From NCBI GenBank assembly GCA_003024985.2, contig PXIH01S0061896.1: DNA of 14,050 nt; one strand, 5' to 3'. Shown here piece after piece: positions 10,667-14,050 of the stretch. The position numbers and the translations under genes are program-made. This stretch comes from Euperipatoides rowelli (taxonomy: Eukaryota; Onychophora; Udeonychophora; Euonychophora; Peripatopsidae). The notes beneath the pieces are model-generated. The model worked only from the letters and a program-made list of their open reading frames with translations. It was not told the DNA's origin and made no database searches. Each line of letters begins with the position of its first letter. Position 1 is the stretch's first letter.

Positions 10667-10699
10667 GGGGGGGGAGAGCCCCCCTGGCCCCCCCCCCCC
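10667..10699. repeat. G tract followed by C tract at the right end of the hAT element
   Basis: A run of about 16 G, then AGAG, CCCCCC, TGG and a run of about 12 C, directly before the right terminal repeat. The G and C runs can pair. A matching G run of about 14 lies near the left end (10307-10320). Run lengths in such tracts are unreliable in draft assemblies. Confidence 0.75.
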
Positions 10700-10713
10700 T
10701 ATATACACCCTTG

Positions 10714-10721
10714 AGGAAGCA
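10714..10721 (+). repeat. Right 8-bp target site duplication (AGGAAGCA)
   Basis: Exact copy of 10273-10280, immediately after the right terminus at 10713. The relic reading continues directly after it as ACAGGTTGTCTC. Confidence 0.9.
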
Positions 10722-11267
10722 GACAGGTTGTCTCCAATGACAACAGACACAGACATATCCCTATTTATTTCTCTACCATAACAAAATATGATAATGGCAT
10801 TATATATGGAATCACCTATTCATGGATGATCTGTGATAGATTTTGAAAGCAGTCAAAAACATTGTGATATAATACCAGACATCTTGGCTGGACATGCTCT
10901 GAGTGGATTGGATACTATGCTTGTCAAAAATAATCAAAGTATTAGAAAAGGGCTATTCTCTCTCATTAGGAGAGTGACAGGATAGTGACATTAAGTGTTG
11001 ATGATGATAACAAACAAGCGTCAACTTTCACCAATGTTTGCTGCACTTTTCTGAAATGTTCAACTACCTTAGAAGCTAGAATTAAATGTTGGACTAAAAT
11101 ATAATTAAATAAGTCTCTTTACACAACCACCAAAACCCTGTTTATTCCCACCAACTAATTAAGCTTTTTTAAAGAATATGAAACAAGCACACCTTCAAAC
11201 TTGCATCTGGAAGAACACATTAATAATCTACCTTTTTTAAATCCTGAGCAATATTACTACAAAGACA

Positions 11268-11516
11268 ATGTTTCCAAACTTCTTCCAAAACTGTGTCCCA
11301 GAAAATGTTGTTCTTGCTCCTAGACAGATGTTACAATTAATCAAATGCTCATGTGAAAGTGAAATGACGTGTTGTACAAAAAAGTGTGGTTGTATGAACA
11401 CATGCTTGCCTTATACACTGTTTTTCAATTGTACAAATAATAGATGTTTAAATACAAATAACCATGTACAACAAGTTGAAGAAGATGAGGATGATGAACA
11501 AGCAGAAATAATTTAG
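11268..11516 (+). pseudogene. CXC-like Cys-rich C-terminal end of the relic gene
   Basis: The open segment ends in PENVVLAPRQMLQLIKCSC, a cluster of about ten cysteines spaced as CSC, CC, KCGC, C, NC, RC, and an acidic tail (EEDEDDEQ). This resembles the CXC (tesmin/TSO1-type) fold used by zinc- and DNA-binding proteins, but one half of the motif is degraded. The ATG at 11268 is internal: the preceding sequence in the next frame reads NPEQYYYKDNVSKLLP, so the family protein continues upstream. The stop at 11514-11516 is probably the original end. Confidence 0.7.
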
Positions 11517-11562
11517 TTTACTCGTGTGATTTTTGTACCATTCGGCTAATGAAAAAATATTA

Positions 11563-11568
11563 AATAAA
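11563..11568 (+). promoter_or_regulatory. Possible polyadenylation signal of the relic gene
   Basis: AATAAA lies about 47 bases after the relic's stop codon in ATATTAAATAAAAGTG. The spacing suits a 3' end signal, but AATAAA is frequent by chance in DNA this A-rich. Confidence 0.3.
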
Positions 11569-11579
11569 AGTGAAATTAA

Positions 11580-12734
11580 ATTTTTTGCATATTATCAAAA
11601 TTCAAAATGGCCAACTCCATTATTTAATTGTAAAAATAAAATTTATCATTAAATTGTGATGTGTAAAGTAAATTTGGTTGAAATTAATTAGAAATAGATG
11701 GAAAAACAACATAAACACTATCCCACATTAGGTAACTTAAAGTTGGAATCTCGTTTCTGGAGATTGCCCGCACCAAAATATTTCTACCGCGTCAAACGGT
11801 TTTTTTTATGCTATTTTTTTTTTTTAAATAAAAAAGATCCACCCGCATAAGATAAGTTTTTGCTCGAATTTAAACTGCCAAATCCCCCAAAAATATAATT
11901 GCAAAGCAAATAAATTTGCAGTATAGTTATTATATTGGACATGCATAAAAATAATAATAGACAGCAGTAAGCGAATGGAGGTGGAGGGAGGTGACTCTCC
12001 TATTAGCTACTGTACATTATAAAAAAAGCCTGGGGCGTGGCCAAGCAGCATTTCGGTTCACTCACAACTTAGCCTACAATATTGCATTAAAAATCATGGA
12101 AGTCCTTAACTTATTATAGAATATTTTTTTTAGAATTATGAATGTAAAGTTTATTTTAATAATAATATAGAAATAAATATATTCATATCTCGATTATTAT
12201 TTCTCAGTTTCTATAGAATATAAAGTGTAAGATAATTTCCAAAGTAGTTTAGTTAAATAATTACCGTAAACTAATAAGTTTTCTTTTTTTTTTTTCAAAG
12301 ATGACGTAAATATAATTTATTGTTCAAATTTAATTAAAAGAAATCCAGAAACAAAATTTACAATACAACCTAAAATAATTAAAGTAAATAATAATACAAT
12401 AAAAATATATGCATTAATTCACAATCGCTTTCCACTTCTATCATTCCACATTTCTATGACCACCACTCTTCAAGGAATTCTGTATATTAAAAAAAAAAAA
12501 ATCATAATAGGTTTAATTTTTAGTACTAAAATTTATAGGCCTATAGGCTAGGTTACTTAAAATCTTACTTGATTTTAAAAAAAAAAAAAAAAAGGGGGAG
12601 GGTTCCCTCATCTAAAAATTTGAGTTAATAAAAATAAAATCGCCCTCCCGCATCCAATATTTGAAAATGAATTACCAGAAACTATATTCTAACTTTTATT
12701 GCCCATAACCACAATATTCTAATTTTAATTTGAT
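11580..12734. other. AT-rich non-coding DNA with a few GC-richer patches
   Basis: No coding region is supported. GC-richer patches at about 11745-11800 and 12030-12060 (including GGGGCGTGGCCAAG after an AT-rich TATAAAAAAA) may be old repeat fragments. A run of 15 or more A followed by GGGGGAGGG lies near 12580. Two TAGGCTA/TAGCCTA words return here (about 12071 and 12547), as in the intron before the relic. Confidence 0.5.
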
Positions 12735-12850
12735 AATCGCCATCTTGAATTCTGAGAGTTTTCCAAAGGTACCCTAAATTCCATGAGTCTAGACATAATA
12801 AGTAACAAATAAAAAAAACTTAATTGGCCAAAACCGGATTAGGTGAAAAA
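12735..12850 (-). repeat. Right member of an inverted dispersed repeat pair
   Basis: It begins GCCATCTTGAATTCTG and contains AAGGTACCCTAA, the reverse complements of motifs at 8590-8638. An A-rich tract followed by TTAATTGGCCAAAACCGG matches the outer part of the left member. It is shorter than the left member because of two gaps. Confidence 0.55.
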
Positions 12851-12910
12851 AACATTTGGCTGCCTGACTAAATTGGTTTTTTGCTCACCTACTGATTAAT
12901 CCGTTGTTTA

Positions 12911-13440
12911 AGCTAGTTTCCAGATCATGTGATACAGTTTTCACATTAATCTCATTATGAAACAAAATTATGTTTAATTAATTTAAACCAACTATTTTGA
13001 AAGGCACTAGAATAGAGCACTAATTTTATATGATACTTTATTTAACAAAAAGTATCCTATTGAAAATGTGAATTTTTTTGAAGAATTTTCTTTTAAGTCA
13101 AGGAATTTTTTTTTCATTTCTTTTATTTTGTAAGATGGTGTAAAGCCATTGTATTTGAGTTACAATATTGTAGAATGTCAAATGAAAGCTAAATGGACAG
13201 AAAATTTCTCTAGGTTACTAGTAATTTTAGCACTTAATTTGAAAAAAATATTTACAAGTCAAAAAAACGAGCATAATAATTTTTAAATTAAAATGTTTTT
13301 AATATTTTTACATACAGTGCTTTATCAATGATTTTTTTTTTTTTGATTTATGTTTAGTTTTACCTAAAAATATTTGTTTAATTAATCAATTTGGAAAATT
13401 TAAACTTAAACATATAAAAATTTGCAAGTTTCTACGTTGT
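12911..13440. other. AT-rich non-coding DNA
   Basis: I see no gene, RNA or clear repeat here, only T and A runs. The next part of the window is noticeably richer in G+C. Confidence 0.6.
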
Positions 13441-13465
13441 TTAAAAAAAAATAAAACCCACGAGC

Positions 13466-13484
13466 TGACGTCAATTTGACGTAG
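13466..13484 (+). promoter_or_regulatory. Consensus CRE palindrome TGACGTCA with adjacent half site
   Basis: TGACGTCA (13466-13473) is the full CREB/ATF consensus, and TTGACGTA follows at 13477-13484. A third TTGACGTA occurs at about 13736. The site lies in a GC-richer patch beside an inverted-repeat element and no promoter is visible nearby, so regulation is unproven. Confidence 0.3.
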
Positions 13485-13566
13485 CCAAACGATAAAATCT
13501 AGCTGGGGGAAAATGCATATCTGGGATCTAGACGCAAGTCATAACACGAGAACCTAGAACCCGGAT

Positions 13567-13802
13567 CCAATAAGTGACAATAAGTAAATGGATATCAGCT
13601 TTATTTACAGTCCTAACCGTACCATTATCCCGAACCGTAACTCCTACTACATATTTAAATCATCGGGGTATAATCTAGAGTCGAAATAATCCTTTTTTTG
13701 ATCGATTTTGATAATTTTGAGCTTTTTCCAGCCATTTGACGTACAGTGTATGACTGAAATAGATACGCATATTTTGAAAACGTGGTAATTGTCACTTATT
13801 GG
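13567..13802. mobile_element. Small inverted-repeat element (MITE-like), about 236 bp
   Basis: CCAATAAGTGACAAT (13567-13581) is a perfect reverse complement of ATTGTCACTTATTGG (13788-13802). Weaker similarity continues outward for roughly 25 bases (CACGAGAACCTAGAA on the left against CACAGGAGACGATAGAA in the reverse of the right), so the true ends may be further out. The interior has no open frame. No target duplication was identified and the superfamily is unknown. Confidence 0.55.
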
Positions 13803-13873
13803 GTCTTTTTTCTATCGTCTCCTGTGATCTTGGGATCTGGAATAGCACCCGAGAGGGTGAAGATCCTGAAACC

Positions 13874-14050
13874 TTAACCCTTTCCACTCCAATGGCGATT
13901 CTCAATCGCCATTTTCAATTTAGTAGTTGCACTCAAAAGTCGATTCATAATCGCTATTTTAAATCCTCAAATCAAAAATTATTATAAAATTCAAATATGT
14001 TTCAATTACTATTTTTTTTTATTTTCAAAGATTCAAAATATATTTGTCTT
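13874..14050 (+). mobile_element. Possible terminus of a piggyBac-type element running off the window
   Basis: TTAACCCTTTCCACTCC starts at 13874. It has the TTAA target plus the CCCTTT-type end seen in piggyBac elements and their MITEs. It is followed by a hairpin (13891-13913, 10-bp arms AATGGCGATT/AATCGCCATT) and then a 45-bp-shifted second copy of the module (CACTC..A..GTCGATTCATAATCG from 13930). Such subterminal repeats are common in these elements. Only one end is visible, so the call is tentative. Confidence 0.45.

Larger units (their letters stand above)
10281..10713. mobile_element. Non-autonomous hAT-type element (MITE), 433 bp
   Basis: The left end CAGCGGTGTATATAG (10281-10295) matches the reverse complement of the right end CTATATACACCCTTG (10699-10713) at 13 of 15 positions. 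The ends follow the hAT pattern CA.GGGTG and are flanked by a perfect 8-bp duplication. Both ends carry long G tracts next to the terminal repeats, and the right end pairs G and C runs. The interior contains a 33-bp palindrome and near-duplicated segments of the form CTGGA.GTTTTGTTGACT (about 10531 and 10586). No transposase is encoded, so it needs an enzyme from elsewhere. The clean duplication suggests it is younger than the relic gene it interrupts. Confidence 0.9.
9003..11516 (+). pseudogene. Decayed copy of a multicopy invertebrate gene: PIN/FEN-nuclease-like region plus CXC-like Cys-rich tail
   Basis: Fragments in all three forward frames line up in one order, as expected for a single protein broken by frameshifts and stops. 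They include ITLKP (9193), NIVTGRLSPD (9431), HIQVDGLNVCDTEIIY (from about 9580), SHELSPVP, INGSALLW (9801-9824), IPWPDHGTVSDYI (9827 on), IFDRYNVF, HQLSMLSPLPSQKVILTV, HKETNVIITQ (10219-10248), TTDTDISLF (10740 on), DIIPDILAGHALSGLDT (10866 on), MKQAHLQTCIWKN (11178 on) and a Cys-rich end. I recognise this order from uncharacterised high-copy proteins in invertebrate genomes. The acidic motifs (DGSALLW-like, HEEAD-like, DDTD-like, SGCDT-like) resemble PIN/FEN-type nucleases; that is inference. Key residues are altered: Asp to Asn in NGSALLW, HEEAD to HKETN, Cys to Leu in SGLDT. Examples of breaks are a stop at 9277-9279, a one-base loss at about 9824, and the insertion at 10281-10713. About 690 codons remain without the insertion; the N-terminal part appears missing. 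It is not functional. Confidence 0.75.

Noticed and set aside
10713-10736. Reading EEADRLS after the MITE as the nuclease HEEAD motif
   Set aside because: The family motif is already matched upstream as HKETNVIITQ (10219-10248). The other frame here reads MRKQTGCL, which fits the expected next segment better.
10539-10781. Single 80-codon gene at this position
   Set aside because: It joins the MITE interior, a poly-G tract and a relic fragment; only the last part (TTDTDISLF) belongs to a protein.
12018-12060. TATAAAA plus GGGGCGTGGCC as a promoter
   Set aside because: No gene follows within the window, and similar GC patches occur in old repeats. The TATA match is weak evidence in AT-rich DNA.
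13799-13987. Plus-strand open stretch of 62 codons
   Set aside because: It spans the end of an inverted-repeat element and a probable transposon terminus; no protein motif.
1-14050. tRNA, rRNA or CRISPR array
   Set aside because: No cloverleaf with a GTTCRA-type T loop, no rRNA-like block, and no regularly spaced direct repeats were seen.

Overview
The window looks like animal nuclear DNA, most likely from an AT-rich invertebrate (an arthropod is my best guess, not proven). It is very A+T-rich, full of homopolymer runs, and has no bacterial-style gene packing. It contains one clearly spliced coding exon and several degenerate transposable elements. I think most of it is two long introns around one small exon of a protein-coding gene on the + strand. 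Three ambiguous bases (548, 5035, 5131) suggest a draft assembly.

Layout. 1-537 is a foldback element with long inverted arms and an internal hairpin. 541-6900 is AT-rich non-coding DNA with one copy (about 1569-2275) of a dispersed repeat, a 32-bp tandem pair and C tracts. The second copy of the repeat lies at about 6907-7335 and carries a strong hairpin. The coding exon is at 7683-7910: 76 codons, phase 0 at both ends, good splice signals, low-complexity Pro/Gln/Gly protein. It may belong to an Osa/ARID1-type chromatin protein, but I cannot confirm that.

9003-11516 is the decayed copy of a multicopy invertebrate gene, broken by frameshifts and stops. Its fragments come in the order of a PIN/FEN-nuclease-like region followed by a C-terminal cysteine-rich CXC-like tail. 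A 433-bp non-autonomous hAT-type element (10281-10713) has inserted into it, with a perfect 8-bp target duplication and matching terminal repeats. An old inverted repeat pair (about 8508-8638 and 12735-12850) brackets this relic and may be the ends of a larger element that carried it.

11580-14050 is AT-rich again. It ends with a small inverted-repeat element (13567-13802) and what looks like one end of a piggyBac-type element (from the TTAA at 13874) that runs off the window.

The features do not form a pathway. The host exon is the only sequence likely to be functional. The rest records successive insertions into introns: relic gene first, hAT element into it later. The short word TAGGCTA/TAGCCTA is strongly over-represented in the background but absent from the relic, which separates old intron DNA from inserted DNA.
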